NCBI GenBank assembly: GCA_902826255.1
Contig: CADEEC010000003.1
Coordinates: 1 to 58,403, forward strand
DNA: 58,403 bases
Source: an uncultured Hyphomicrobiales bacterium
Lineage (GTDB): Bacteria; Pseudomonadota; Alphaproteobacteria; Rhizobiales; Hyphomicrobiaceae
Direction: 5' to 3'
Both the position numbers and the translations under genes were made by a program. The notes under the pieces are model-generated. The model was given only the letters and a program-made list of their open reading frames with translations. It was not told where the DNA came from and made no database searches. This document shows positions 41,879 to 51,514 of the stretch, in pieces. The number at the start of each line of letters is the position of its first letter. Position 1 is the stretch's first letter.

Positions 41879-43084
41879 ATGATCAGGGCTTCGCACGTGG
41901 GTCGTGCATACGAGTCGCAGGTGCGCAGGAAGGTTCTCGTCGTCATTGCCGAGGACTGGTTCGCGTTATCTCATTTCGTGCCGCTTCTGAGTGAGCTGGT
42001 GGCACAGGTCGACGACGTTCTTGTAACAGCCCGGTCATCGGGACGTCTGCAGGATATCGAGGCCCTTGGCGCACGGGCCCGGCACGTCGATTTCGGCCGC
42101 GGGTCGCTTAACCCTGCGCGGGTTGTGCGGGCACGCAGCGCGCTCGCACGCCTGATCGAGGATGAGAAGCCCGATGTGGTGCACGCCATCGCGCTGCAAA
42201 GCATGGTGATGACAAGCCTGGCGCTCGCGACGTCACGGCACCGTCCGCTTGCAATTGTGCTGCATCTCACCGGGCTTGGCTATCTCGGCCAGTCGCGCTC
42301 GCCGATGGCTTCCGTGGTCGGTCCGCTGGCTTGGGCGGCTGTGCGTCATTGCATGACGCGCCAAAGCACCTGGCTGGTTGCTGAGAACGATGATGATTTG
42401 GCTGTGCTGGCAGCCGCGGGCCCGGTGCATCGGTCCCGGACCGCCATCATTCCGGGTGCGGGCGTTGACCCTGCGGTGCTTCGCTGTACGCAGCCCCCGG
42501 CGAACAAGGTGCCCCGTGCTGCTTTCGTCGGGCGCATGCTTGTTTCCAAAGGTGCCCATGTTCTCGTCGAGGCGCATCGGCTGCTGCGACAGCAGGGCGT
42601 GCGCATCGACCTCGCCCTGTACGGAGACGCTGATCCAGGCAGCCGGCAATCCATATCGCAAAAAACGCTCGCCGAATGGGATGCGTTACCGGATGCGAAG
42701 TGGTACGGCCGAACCGGCGACATCGCCGGCGTCTGGGCCGCATGCGACATGGCGATCGTGCCCACCCTCGGCGGCGACGGCATGCCGCGCGCGATGCTGG
42801 AGGCTGCCGCGTGCTGCCGGCCGCTCATCGTGTCGGACGTTCCTGGCTGCCGTCAGTTCGTCCGTGACGGGGTTGAGGGCCTTATGGTGCCTCCCAACGA
42901 TCCACATGTCCTGGCACGGGCCATATCCCGCCTTGCAAGCAATCCACGCCTCAGGGCGGAGATGGGCGGAGCTGCGCGGCAGCGCGTCCTTGCCGGGTAC
43001 ACGACGGATGCGGTTCGCGACGCCTATCGCCGGGTTTATGCCCAGCTGCCGGTTCGGGGTTCGGCCACCGCGACCGCTCGCTAG
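41879..43084 (+). CDS. Glycosyltransferase family 4 (group 1) protein
   Basis: A 401-residue GT-B glycosyltransferase. The N-terminal acceptor domain begins KVLVVIAEDWFALSHFVPLL; the C-terminal donor domain holds AAFVGRMLVSKGAHVLVEA and the nucleotide-sugar motif GGDGMPRAMLEAAACCRPLIVSD, with the conserved Glu residues. It transfers a sugar to a lipid- or sugar-linked acceptor in the cytoplasm. Its divergent neighbour is a GalE-like epimerase that could make the donor sugar. Its 3' end overlaps the convergent dehydrogenase gene by four bases. Confidence 0.9.
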   Translation: MIRASHVGRAYESQVRRKVLVVIAEDWFALSHFVPLLSELVAQVDDVLVTARSSGRLQDIEALGARARHVDFGRGSLNPARVVRARSALARLIEDEKPDVVHAIALQSMVMTSLALATSRHRPLAIVLHLTGLGYLGQSRSPMASVVGPLAWAAVRHCMTRQSTWLVAENDDDLAVLAAAGPVHRSRTAIIPGAGVDPAVLRCTQPPANKVPRAAFVGRMLVSKGAHVLVEAHRLLRQQGVRIDLALYGDADPGSRQSISQKTLAEWDALPDAKWYGRTGDIAGVWAACDMAIVPTLGGDGMPRAMLEAAACCRPLIVSDVPGCRQFVRDGVEGLMVPPNDPHVLARAISRLASNPRLRAEMGGAARQRVLAGYTTDAVRDAYRRVYAQLPVRGSATATAR

Positions 43085-44028
43085 TAGCCCCGGGCGCGGT
43101 GCACCACGTTCTCGAGCTTGCCGCCGCGCGCGTGCGTCTTGATCTGCCGGACGGCATAGCGCGCAATTGCGGCCGGTGCGCTCTCTGCCGCGTTGTGCGG
43201 TGTGATGACCACGCGCGGGTGCGCCCACAGCGGACTGGGGGGCGGCAGCGGTTCGCTCTCAAAGACGTCCAGTGAGGCCGCATAAAGCTCGCCTGCACTC
43301 AGGGCCGACAGGACGTCCGCATCGACCTGCAAGCCGCCCCGTCCGGCATTGATGAGCACGGGGCCCGGCAGCAGCGGGCTGCGTCCGCGCAGCGACAGCT
43401 TGCGCAAGAACGAGCGATTGAGGAGGCCGCGCGTCTGCGGTGTGAGCGGCAGCAGCACGACGGCAATGTCGGTTTCCGCCAGAAACGGATCAAGCTGGTG
43501 CGTGCCGGTGAAGCACGTGACGCCCTCCAGGCCCTTCGGCGTGCGCGTCCAGGCGCGGAGCTGGTATCCGAACGGCCGCAGTGCGGTCGCGGCCGCGGTG
43601 CCCAGTACGCCAAGCCCCATGATGCCGACGCGTACGTCACGTGCCGCGGGCTCCGGCAGGTAGGTCCAGGTGCGTCGCGTCTGCAGCTCGCGGAACTCCG
43701 TCATCCGGCGATGGTGATAGAGCACGTTCAGCACGACATACTCCGCCATGCGCGTGGTCAGGTCGTTGTCGACGAAGCGCACGAGCGGGCGCACCGGCGT
43801 GCTGGGGTCGTCGAGCAGCGCATCCACCCCGGCCCCCACCGACACGATCAGTTGCAGGTTGGGAAGCGCCGCCAGCAAGCCGGCGGGCGGCTGCCAGACG
43901 AGCGCATAGCGAATCGCCTCCAGCGGCCCTGTGTCCGGCGCGATGCGGATGTCGAGCTGCGGATCGTGCGCGCGTATCTCGGCCGCAAACTGCTCGGCGC
44001 GCGAGCTGCAGGCAATCAGAAGGGTCAT
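43081..44028 (-). CDS. D-2-hydroxyacid dehydrogenase (glyoxylate/hydroxypyruvate reductase GhrA-like)
   Basis: A 315-residue NAD(P)-dependent dehydrogenase. The cofactor loop is GIMGLGVLGTAAA near residue 136, the catalytic Arg lies in INAGRGG, Glu in LDVFESEPL, and the catalytic His in ITPHNAA. The arrangement is closest to GhrA. It reduces glyoxylate, hydroxypyruvate or other 2-oxo acids. It lies eight bases after yejF on the same strand and is likely cotranscribed with yejABEF, which is an unusual partner. Confidence 0.9.
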   Translation of the reverse strand: MTLLIACSSRAEQFAAEIRAHDPQLDIRIAPDTGPLEAIRYALVWQPPAGLLAALPNLQLIVSVGAGVDALLDDPSTPVRPLVRFVDNDLTTRMAEYVVLNVLYHHRRMTEFRELQTRRTWTYLPEPAARDVRVGIMGLGVLGTAAATALRPFGYQLRAWTRTPKGLEGVTCFTGTHQLDPFLAETDIAVVLLPLTPQTRGLLNRSFLRKLSLRGRSPLLPGPVLINAGRGGLQVDADVLSALSAGELYAASLDVFESEPLPPPSPLWAHPRVVITPHNAAESAPAAIARYAVRQIKTHARGGKLENVVHRARGY

Positions 44029-44036
44029 GCGATGGC

Positions 44037-45665
44037 CTAGGTGGCGACGGCGGTGCGATCGACCACGGCCATATCCAGAGCCGCGGCCAACAGCGCCCTT
44101 GTATACGGCTCGCGCGGATTGGCGAACACCTCCTCCGTCGAGCCCTCCTCCACGACTCGTCCGTTTTTCAGAACCACGGTGTAGTTCGACAGCGCCCGTA
44201 CCACCTTCAGGTCGTGGCTGATGAACAGGTAGGCCAATCCGTGCCGCCGCTGCAGATCGCGCAGCAGATCGACGATCTGCGCCTGCACCGACATATCGAG
44301 CGCGCTCGTCGGCTCGTCCAGCAGCACGAACTTGGGTTCCAGCACCATGGCCCGCGCAATGGCAATGCGTTGGCGTTGGCCGCCCGAGAATTCATGCGGA
44401 TAGCGATCCTGCCCGTCCGCATCGAGGCCGACTTCCTTCAAGGCCGCACCGACACGCGCCCGGCGCTCGTCGAAGTCCATGGAGGGACTCTGGATCTGGA
44501 GACCTTCCTCGATGATCTGTCCGACGGACAGGCGCGGCGACAGCGAGCCGTAGGGGTCCTGGAACACGACCTGCATTTCCTTGCGCAGCGGGCGCATGGC
44601 GCGCGAGGTCAGCCCATCGATGCGCTTTCCGATATAAGCGATCGGCCCCTGCGACGACACCAGCCGCAGCAGCGCCAGGCCGAGCGTGGTTTTGCCAGAC
44701 CCCGACTCGCCCACCACACCCAGCGTTTCGCCGGCGCGCAGCTTGAGCGAAAGGCCGTCCACCGCCTTCACGTAGTCGACCGTTTTGCGCAGCAGGCCTT
44801 TCCGGATCGGGAACCAGACTTTCAGGTTCTCCGTCTCGAGCACGACGGGGGCATTTGCATCGGTGCTGGGCGGTGCACCCCTCGGCTCGGCAGACAGCAG
44901 ATGCCGCGTGTAGGCGTGCTGCGGCCTGTCGAAGATATCGGCAGTCTTGCCTTCCTCCACGATCTCACCGGCGTTCATGACGTAGACACGGTCGGCCATC
45001 TTGCGCACCACGCCGAGGTCATGCGTGATGAGCAGCATCGACATGCCGGTCTCGCGCTGGAGATTCTTTAGGAGCTCCAGGATCTGCGCCTGGATGGTGA
45101 CGTCCAGCGCCGTCGTCGGCTCGTCGGCGATCAGCAGGTCGGGCTTGTTGGCGAGCGCCATGGCGATCATCACGCGCTGCCGCTGCCCGCCGGAGAGCTG
45201 GTAGGGATAGGCGTTGAGCCGCTTCTCCGGATCGACGAGGCCGACCTTGCGCAGCAGCTCGAGCACGGCCTCGCGCACCGTATTGTCGTCGAGGCCGTGA
45301 TGCACCTTCATCACCTCGCCGACCTGCTTGAGGATCGTGTGCAGCGGGTTGAGCGAAGTCATCGGCTCCTGGAAGATGATGGAAATCTTCTCGCCGCGAA
45401 TCTCCTGCATCGCCGCCGGAGGGGCCTTGAGCAAATCCTGGCCGCCGAAATGAATCTCGCCGGTTGGATGATGCGCCGCCGGGTACGGCAGCAGCTTCAG
45501 GATGGACAGCGCGGATACCGTCTTGCCCGAGCCGGACTCGCCCACAAGGGCGACGATCTCGCCGTCGTCGATGTGGAACGAGACGCCTTTCACAGCCTGC
45601 AGGAGGTTGCCGCTCGAGCGGAACTCCACCGACAGGTTGCGGACATCCACCAACCGGTTTGTCAT
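44037..45665 (-). CDS. yejF: Microcin C/peptide ABC transporter, two-domain ATP-binding protein
   Basis: A 542-residue cytoplasmic ATPase with two complete ABC modules. Module one has Walker [12 protein letters not shown] (near 39-49), signature [11 protein letters not shown] and Walker [13 protein letters not shown]; module two has [22 protein letters not shown] and [12 protein letters not shown]. This fused form is the YejF type. The ATG at 45665 follows the yejE stop by eight bases. YejABEF imports microcin C and certain peptides, and in several Hyphomicrobiales supports resistance to host peptides. Confidence 0.93.
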   Translation of the reverse strand: MTNRLVDVRNLSVEFRSSGNLLQAVKGVSFHIDDGEIVALVGESGSGKTVSALSILKLLPYPAAHHPTGEIHFGGQDLLKAPPAAMQEIRGEKISIIFQEPMTSLNPLHTILKQVGEVMKVHHGLDDNTVREAVLELLRKVGLVDPEKRLNAYPYQLSGGQRQRVMIAMALANKPDLLIADEPTTALDVTIQAQILELLKNLQRETGMSMLLITHDLGVVRKMADRVYVMNAGEIVEEGKTADIFDRPQHAYTRHLLSAEPRGAPPSTDANAPVVLETENLKVWFPIRKGLLRKTVDYVKAVDGLSLKLRAGETLGVVGESGSGKTTLGLALLRLVSSQGPIAYIGKRIDGLTSRAMRPLRKEMQVVFQDPYGSLSPRLSVGQIIEEGLQIQSPSMDFDERRARVGAALKEVGLDADGQDRYPHEFSGGQRQRIAIARAMVLEPKFVLLDEPTSALDMSVQAQIVDLLRDLQRRHGLAYLFISHDLKVVRALSNYTVVLKNGRVVEEGSTEEVFANPREPYTRALLAAALDMAVVDRTAVAT

Positions 45666-45673
45666 CGCGCCGC

Positions 45674-46864
45674 TCACTGGAACGTCTTGCGCGGGTCGAG
45701 CGCGTCGCGCACCGCTTCGCCGATGAAGATCAGCAGCGTGAGCAGGCCAGCGATCGAGATGAAGGCTGCAAGGCCGAGCCACGGCGCCTGCAGGTTGGCT
45801 TTGCCCTGCGCCAGCAGTTCTCCAAGGGAGGGCGAGCCCGGCGGCAGGCCGAGGCCGAGAAAGTCGAGCGCCGTCAGCGCCGTGATCGATCCCGACAGCT
45901 TGAAGGGGAGGAAGGTCAGCGTCGCGACGACCGCATTGGGAAGCAGGTGCTTGAACATGATGCGCGTGTCGGAGAGCCCGAGCGCGCGCGCCGCTGTGAC
46001 GTACTCGAAGTTTCGGCCGCGCAGGAATTCCGCGCGCACCACGCCCACCAGATACACCCAGTGAAACAACAGCAGGACGATCAGCAGCGTCCAGAAGCCC
46101 GGGATCAGCACGGACGAGATGATGATCAGCACGAACAGCGAGGGGATCGACGACCAGATCTCCAGGAAGCGCTGGAAGATGAGGTCCACCCGCCCGCCGA
46201 AGTAGCCCTGCACGGCGCCGGCGGTAACGCCGATGATGGAGGAGAAAATCGTCAGCAGCAGGCCGAACAGCACCGAAATGCGGAAGCCGTAGATCAGACG
46301 CGCCAGCACGTCGCGACCTTGGTCATCGGTGCCGAGCCAGTTGCGATTGCCGAGGGCATGATAGCGGTCGAGCTGATCTTGCGGGGCTTCGCAAAGTTCG
46401 GCGTTCGTTGCCCAACTCGGCGGCCCCGGGAAACCCAGGCATTGTCCCGTCGGGTTCTTGATGCGCGGATAGTCGAAGTTGATGGAATTGTAAGAGTAGC
46501 CGATCGGCGGCCAGATCGCCCAGCCGTGCTCCTTGATCTCCTCCAGGATCAGCTTGTCCTTGTAGTCGGTGACGGCGAGAAAGCCGCCGAACTTGGACTC
46601 GGGATAGTCGACGAGAACGGGAAACAGCACCTCGCCCTTGTAGTAGGCGATGATAGGCCGATCGTTGGAGATGAACTCGGCGAACAACGTGACGGCGAAC
46701 AGCGCGAGAAAGATGCGCAGGCTCCAGTAGCCGCGCTTGTTGGCCTTGAAGTTGCGCCAGCGCCGGCGGTTGATCGGCGACAGCGAGAGCAGGCGCCGCC
46801 ATGCGGAAGGAATACGGGCCTTCCGTACCGTCGGCACTACGCCGTCTTCAACGCGGGTGTCCAA
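45674..46864 (-). CDS. yejE: Microcin C/peptide ABC transporter permease YejE
   Basis: A 396-residue inner-membrane permease. After a basic N-terminus (SPINRRRWRNFKANKRGYWS) come six or so hydrophobic segments and the hallmark NRNWLGTDDQGRDVLARLIYG; the C-terminus FIGEAVRDALDPRKTFQ matches YejE. It is about 55 residues longer than the E. coli protein, mainly in the N-terminus and the first periplasmic loop. The start is a TTG at 46864 with GGGAGG seven bases upstream, located within the 3' end of yejB; no ATG or GTG fits as well. Confidence 0.92.
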   Translation of the reverse strand: MDTRVEDGVVPTVRKARIPSAWRRLLSLSPINRRRWRNFKANKRGYWSLRIFLALFAVTLFAEFISNDRPIIAYYKGEVLFPVLVDYPESKFGGFLAVTDYKDKLILEEIKEHGWAIWPPIGYSYNSINFDYPRIKNPTGQCLGFPGPPSWATNAELCEAPQDQLDRYHALGNRNWLGTDDQGRDVLARLIYGFRISVLFGLLLTIFSSIIGVTAGAVQGYFGGRVDLIFQRFLEIWSSIPSLFVLIIISSVLIPGFWTLLIVLLLFHWVYLVGVVRAEFLRGRNFEYVTAARALGLSDTRIMFKHLLPNAVVATLTFLPFKLSGSITALTALDFLGLGLPPGSPSLGELLAQGKANLQAPWLGLAAFISIAGLLTLLIFIGEAVRDALDPRKTFQ

Positions 46865-46866
46865 CC

Positions 46867-47973
46867 TCAGACCTCCCGCGTTTCGAAATCGATGCGGGGA
46901 TCGATCAGGGTGTAAATGAAGTCCGAGATCAGGTTCAGTGCCAGGCCCAGCAAGGCGAGGATGTAGATGCTGGCAAACACCACCGGATAGTCGCGGTTGA
47001 TGACGCTCTCGAAGCTCAGCAATCCGATGCCGTCGAGGTTGAAGATAGTCTCGATCAGCAGCGAGCCGGAGAAGAAGGCGTGGATGAAGGCGCCCGGAAA
47101 GCCGGCAATGATCAGCAGCATGGCATTGCGGAACACGTGCCCGTAGAGAACCTGCGCCTGCGCCAGGCCCTTGGCCTGCGCCGTCAGCACGTATTGCTTG
47201 CGGATCTCGTCGAGGAACGAGTTGCGCGTCAGGAACGTCATGGTGGTGAACGCGCCGAGCGCCATGGCGATGATCGGCAGCGTCAGGTGCCAGAAATAGT
47301 CGATTACCGTGCCGATCAGCGACAGCTCGTTCCAGTTGTCCGATGTCAAACCTCGCAACGGGAACCACTGCACGAACGAGCCGCCGGCGAACACAACCAG
47401 CAAGAACACGGCGACGAGGAACCCAGGAATTGCGTAGCCGACCACCAGCAGGCTCGAGGTCCACGTGTCGAACCTCTCGCCGTCGTGCACGGCCTTGCGG
47501 ATGCCGAGTGGAATCGAGATCAGATAGGTGATGAGCAGCATCCAGATGCCGAGCGAGATCGATACCGGCAGTTTTTCCTTGATGAGCTGCAGCACGCTGA
47601 CATCGCGAAAGTAGCTCTTGCCGAAGTCGAACAGCAGGTAGTTCTTCATCATCAGGAAGAAGCGCTCGTGCGCCGGCTTGTCGAAGCCGTACTGCTTCTC
47701 TAGCTGCTTGATGAACTCGGGATCGAGACCCTGGGCACCGCGGTACTTGGGAGCAATTTCAGCCTGGCCGGCCTGCGATTGCGAGGGGCCGACGCCGTCG
47801 CTCTGGGAGCCGCCGATGCGGGCGGTGGCCGAGACGTCTGTTCCCGAGATCTGCGCGATGACGCGCTCGATCGGACCGCCGGGTGCGAACTGGATCACCG
47901 CGAAGCTGATCAGCATGATGCCGAACAGCGTCGGGATGATGAGCAGGATGCGCTTTAGCAGGTAGGTGGCCAT
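46867..47973 (-). CDS. yejB: Microcin C/peptide ABC transporter permease YejB
   Basis: A 368-residue inner-membrane permease of the DppB family. The N-terminus MATYLLKRILLIIPTLFGIML is typical, followed by a YejB-specific long periplasmic loop (about residues 30-100, with SATARIGG and GLDPEFIKQLEKQYGFDKPAHERF) and the membrane domain with FLTRNSFLDEIRKQYVLTAQAKGL split by the ATPase-contact helix. Two bases separate its stop from the yejE TTG start. Confidence 0.93.
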   Translation of the reverse strand: MATYLLKRILLIIPTLFGIMLISFAVIQFAPGGPIERVIAQISGTDVSATARIGGSQSDGVGPSQSQAGQAEIAPKYRGAQGLDPEFIKQLEKQYGFDKPAHERFFLMMKNYLLFDFGKSYFRDVSVLQLIKEKLPVSISLGIWMLLITYLISIPLGIRKAVHDGERFDTWTSSLLVVGYAIPGFLVAVFLLVVFAGGSFVQWFPLRGLTSDNWNELSLIGTVIDYFWHLTLPIIAMALGAFTTMTFLTRNSFLDEIRKQYVLTAQAKGLAQAQVLYGHVFRNAMLLIIAGFPGAFIHAFFSGSLLIETIFNLDGIGLLSFESVINRDYPVVFASIYILALLGLALNLISDFIYTLIDPRIDFETREV

Positions 47974-48037
47974 CGCCTCTCAGGCTCAGGTTCAGCAGGT
48001 GTGCTGCGCGGCTCGTTCGGCGACCAGTGCACCCTGA

Positions 48038-49885
48038 TCAGCGCGCTTTGGCAAGCCGCTCCGCTGCGGCCTGATCCCACCACCATACCCGAAGGAACGA
48101 GGAATCCCGCGCCGGCAGCGTCTCCGGTCGGCCATAGCGGTCCCACATCGCAAGCCGGTCGTAGGGTGTATGCCACTGCGGCACCACGTAGTGGTTCCAC
48201 AGCAAGACCCTGTCCAGAGCTTTGGTGGCGGCAACGAGATCGGCCCGATCCTTCGCCAGGATGATCTTGTCGACGAGTTTGTCCACGGCAGGATTCTTGA
48301 TGCCGATCACGTTGCGGCTGCCTTCCTTGTCGGCAGCTTCCGATCCCCAGTAGTCGCGCTGCTCGTTACCGGGCGACAGCGATTGCGCAAAGGTCTGCAC
48401 CACAATATCGAAGTCGAAGATGTCGAGGCGGCGCTGATACTGCGAGGTATCGACAGTACGCACAGAAGCCTTCACGCCAAGCTTCTGCAGGTCCTGCAGG
48501 TAGGGCAGAACGATGCGCTCGAAATCTGGCTGCGCGAGCAGGAACTCGGCGGTGAGCTGCACACCCGCAGCATTCGTCAGGACGCCGCCCTTTGCCGTGA
48601 ACCCGGCTTCCGCCAGCAGCTTGCTTGCTGCGCCGAGGTTCTTACGGGTGTCCTCGGGGGTCGCGTAGACGGGGTTCTTCCATCCCGTGGTGAACACCTG
48701 CGGCGGAACCCCGCCCTTGACCTCGGTCAGGATCTCCAACTCGCGGCCGGTCGGCAATCCGGTCGCTTTCAGCTCGGAACCCTCGAAGTAGCTGCCGACG
48801 CGCTTGTACTCGTCGTAGAACAGGGTGGCGTTGGAGCGCTCGAAGTTGAACGCCAGATTGAAGGCGTGACGGACGCGCGGGTCCTGAAACTGAGGCCGGC
48901 GTGTGTTGAACGCGAAACTCTGCATCGGTGCGACGGTTGCCACCGGCAGTTTGACTTTCTTCACGAGCCCGCGCTTGGCCGCTTCAAAGTCGTAACCTGT
49001 CGCCCAAAATTTGGCGCTCGACTCGCGCCAGTAATCCAGCTCGCCTGCCTGGAATGCGAGAAATGCCGGAGACCGATCGCGGAAATACACGATCCTGATC
49101 TCGTCGAAGTTCCATTGGCCCTTGGCGACGGGGAGGTCCTTGGCCCACCAGTCGGCGACACGCTCGAACACAATCGTGCGGCCGGTGTCGACTTCCTTGA
49201 TCCGATAGGGACCTGACCCGAGCGGCACTTCGAGCGTCGATTTGGAAAGATCGCGCGGCTCGCCGTTGGCGCCTTTCTCCGACCAGAAATGCTTGGGGAG
49301 AACGGGCAGCTCACCCACGATCATGGGTAGCTCGCGGTTGCCCTTCACATCGAACCTGAAGGTGACGCGGTTGCCGCCCACGTCTTCAGCCGCGACCACG
49401 TTCTTGTAGTAGAAGCCGAAGCGGGGCGACGCCTTCTTGATGGCGTCAAGGGAGAAGATCACGTCGTCCGGCGTGATCGGTTTGCCGTCGTGGAAGCGTG
49501 CGCCGGCACGCAACTGGAAGGTGGCTGACGAAAAATCGTCAGGATACGTCGCCCATTCGGCGACCAGGCCGTAGGCGGTCGAAGGCTCGTCGGGGCTGTA
49601 AGACATCAGGGTGTCGTAGATCAGCCGAACGCCGCCGGCCGCACTTCCCTTGACCGGGAATGGGTTCAGGGAATCGAACGTACCCATCGCCCACTGGCGA
49701 ACGCGCCCGCCTTTCGGAGCGTTCGGATTCACCCACTTGAAATGCTGATAATCCTGGCCGTGGGCAGGCGCTCCGACCAGCGACAGCGCATGATGTTTCG
49801 GCAGTTCGTCGGAAGCGAGCGCACCAGAAGAGGGGAGCAACAGGCAGGCAATTGACGCGAGCACGAGGCTCAATCGCTGGGCCAT
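48038..49885 (-). CDS. yejA: Microcin C/peptide ABC transporter substrate-binding protein YejA
   Basis: A 615-residue periplasmic binding protein. A Sec signal peptide (residues 1-24, LSLVLASIACLLLPSSGA) precedes HHALSLVGAPAHGQDYQHFKWVNP, split from GGRVRQWAMGTFDSLNPFPVKG, both diagnostic for the YejA type. AGGAAGGAT precedes the ATG at 49885. It is the first gene of the yejABEF operon. Confidence 0.93.
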   Translation of the reverse strand: MAQRLSLVLASIACLLLPSSGALASDELPKHHALSLVGAPAHGQDYQHFKWVNPNAPKGGRVRQWAMGTFDSLNPFPVKGSAAGGVRLIYDTLMSYSPDEPSTAYGLVAEWATYPDDFSSATFQLRAGARFHDGKPITPDDVIFSLDAIKKASPRFGFYYKNVVAAEDVGGNRVTFRFDVKGNRELPMIVGELPVLPKHFWSEKGANGEPRDLSKSTLEVPLGSGPYRIKEVDTGRTIVFERVADWWAKDLPVAKGQWNFDEIRIVYFRDRSPAFLAFQAGELDYWRESSAKFWATGYDFEAAKRGLVKKVKLPVATVAPMQSFAFNTRRPQFQDPRVRHAFNLAFNFERSNATLFYDEYKRVGSYFEGSELKATGLPTGRELEILTEVKGGVPPQVFTTGWKNPVYATPEDTRKNLGAASKLLAEAGFTAKGGVLTNAAGVQLTAEFLLAQPDFERIVLPYLQDLQKLGVKASVRTVDTSQYQRRLDIFDFDIVVQTFAQSLSPGNEQRDYWGSEAADKEGSRNVIGIKNPAVDKLVDKIILAKDRADLVAATKALDRVLLWNHYVVPQWHTPYDRLAMWDRYGRPETLPARDSSFLRVWWWDQAAAERLAKAR

Positions 49886-50049
49886 GCGCCGATCGTATCC
49901 TTCCTGTGAGAACGTGTGCCGCAGGTGCGGCTGGACACGAGCAACTATGCCGGGTTGCACGTCCTGCGCCAAGTGAATCCTTGTTCATTGGCCGGGCAGC
50001 ACGAGCGCTGCCGCACGCTGAGATCCCCGATTTGCGGGCCGCGTTGAGC

Positions 50050-50589
50050 CTACTTGGGCAGGGCGATCGGCGAGTCCGACAGGGTCCGCAGGTACACGAG
50101 CAGGTCGGCCAGGTCGGTGTTGTCCTTCACGCCCGGAAACTGCATCTTGTTCCCCGGGATAGCCCCGACAGGGCTGTGCAGGTACTTCGTCAGCTCATCC
50201 CAGCTCCAGGTGCCGGGGTGCTTCTTCATGGCATCCGAGAAGTTGAACCCGGGAGCCTCGGCAATCTTGCGCCCGACAACACCCCAGAGGTTGGGGCCGA
50301 CGAGGTTGCGGCCCCCCTTATCGGCGGTATGGCAGGCGAGGCACTTCTTGAAAACCGCCTTGCCGGCGTCGGCGTTGGCTTTTGGCAGAAGTGTCGTGAT
50401 CGCAGCCACGTCGAACGGCGCCTCAGGCTCAGCCGGCTTGGCGGCTATGGCCTCAACCGGCAGGGCCCACCCGGCCTTTTCCGGCTTGTGCTTATGGAAA
50501 TTGATGTCGAGCAAGGTCTTGGTGCCGGCGATCACAAGAATCGCCGCCAGCACTGCACCTGCAATTTTATTGACCTCGAAGGAGTCCAT
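50050..50589 (-). CDS. cycM: Membrane-anchored cytochrome c (CycM type)
   Basis: A 179-residue class I cytochrome c held in the inner membrane by an uncleaved N-terminal segment (about residues 8-26). Heme is bound through C83-x-x-C86-H87 (CLACHT) and M149 in GNKMQFPGV is the sixth ligand. A Pro/Ala-rich linker separates anchor and heme domain. CycM-type cytochromes carry electrons from the bc1 complex to an aa3 oxidase in alphaproteobacteria. It is alone on its strand, divergent from kdsB. Confidence 0.92.
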   Translation of the reverse strand: MDSFEVNKIAGAVLAAILVIAGTKTLLDINFHKHKPEKAGWALPVEAIAAKPAEPEAPFDVAAITTLLPKANADAGKAVFKKCLACHTADKGGRNLVGPNLWGVVGRKIAEAPGFNFSDAMKKHPGTWSWDELTKYLHSPVGAIPGNKMQFPGVKDNTDLADLLVYLRTLSDSPIALPK

Positions 50590-50752
50590 AGCGGATGGCG
50601 CGATCCCCGTGAGCGGGCAAGCGGATTGATACAGCCGCCCGTGCTGCCGCGAATGGCGGTCACTATAGAAATTCGCACCGAGCTTGCAACCGAGCTTAGG
50701 TCCGTTCTAGGAGCTAGCCCCGAGGCGAATTGTCACCGGGCACGTCAGCGGC

Positions 50753-51487
50753 ATGCATAAAGTTCTGGTCGTCATTCCTGCCCGCATGCAGTCCACGCGA
50801 CTGCCGGATAAGCCCTTGGCGGATATAGCCGGGCAACCGATGATCGTGCATGCGCTGCGGCGCGCGACCGAGGCCGGCATCGGGCGCGTCGTCGTCGCAA
50901 CGGATGACGAGCGGATTGTCGCCGCGGTGCGCAAGGCCGGGGGTGAGGCCGTCATGACCCGGGCCGATCACACATCCGGCTCGGACCGCGTGTTCGAGGC
51001 GACGACCCTCGTCGATCCGAATGGCACCTACGACATCATTCTCAATGTGCAGGGCGACTTGCCGGGAATGCACCCGGATCTGCCGCGGCAGTGCCTGGCG
51101 CCGCTCGTCGATCAGGGGCCAGACATCGCCACCATCGGCGCCGAGATCGTCAACGATGCCGACCGCAGCAATCCCAACTCCGTGAAAATCGTCGCTGCGT
51201 CCACCGGAGTTCCCGGCCGTCTTCGCGCGCTTTATTTCACACGCGCAACGGCGCCGTATGGGCCCGGGCCGCTCTATCATCACTTCGGCATGTACGCTTA
51301 TCGGCGCGCGGCGCTGGAACGCTTCGTCTCGTTGAAGCCGTCCACACTGGAGGTGCGTGAGCAACTCGAGCAGTTGCGGGCGCTCGAAGACGGCATGCGC
51401 ATCGACGTCACGCTCGTTGACACCGTTCCGGTCGAGGTCAATACTCCGCAAGACCTTGAGCTGGCGCGCCAAATTCTGACCGCGTAA
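50753..51487 (+). CDS. kdsB: 3-Deoxy-manno-octulosonate cytidylyltransferase
   Basis: A 244-residue cytoplasmic enzyme that activates Kdo with CTP for lipopolysaccharide core assembly. The nucleotide loop [17 protein letters not shown], the [11 protein letters not shown] segment and [12 protein letters not shown] are all typical, the last with the Leu variant common in alphaproteobacteria. It is followed 27 bases later by pheA, a gene order common in Hyphomicrobiales. Confidence 0.95.
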   Translation: MHKVLVVIPARMQSTRLPDKPLADIAGQPMIVHALRRATEAGIGRVVVATDDERIVAAVRKAGGEAVMTRADHTSGSDRVFEATTLVDPNGTYDIILNVQGDLPGMHPDLPRQCLAPLVDQGPDIATIGAEIVNDADRSNPNSVKIVAASTGVPGRLRALYFTRATAPYGPGPLYHHFGMYAYRRAALERFVSLKPSTLEVREQLEQLRALEDGMRIDVTLVDTVPVEVNTPQDLELARQILTA

Positions 51488-51514
51488 CTCGCTCCCACGT
51501 TTCGATTCCGCGCC

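Noticed and set aside
46880..46888. TTTCGAAAT match to the cluster motif
   Set aside because: It lies in the conserved coding end of yejB (DFETREV), far from the catabolic genes, so it is taken as a chance match.
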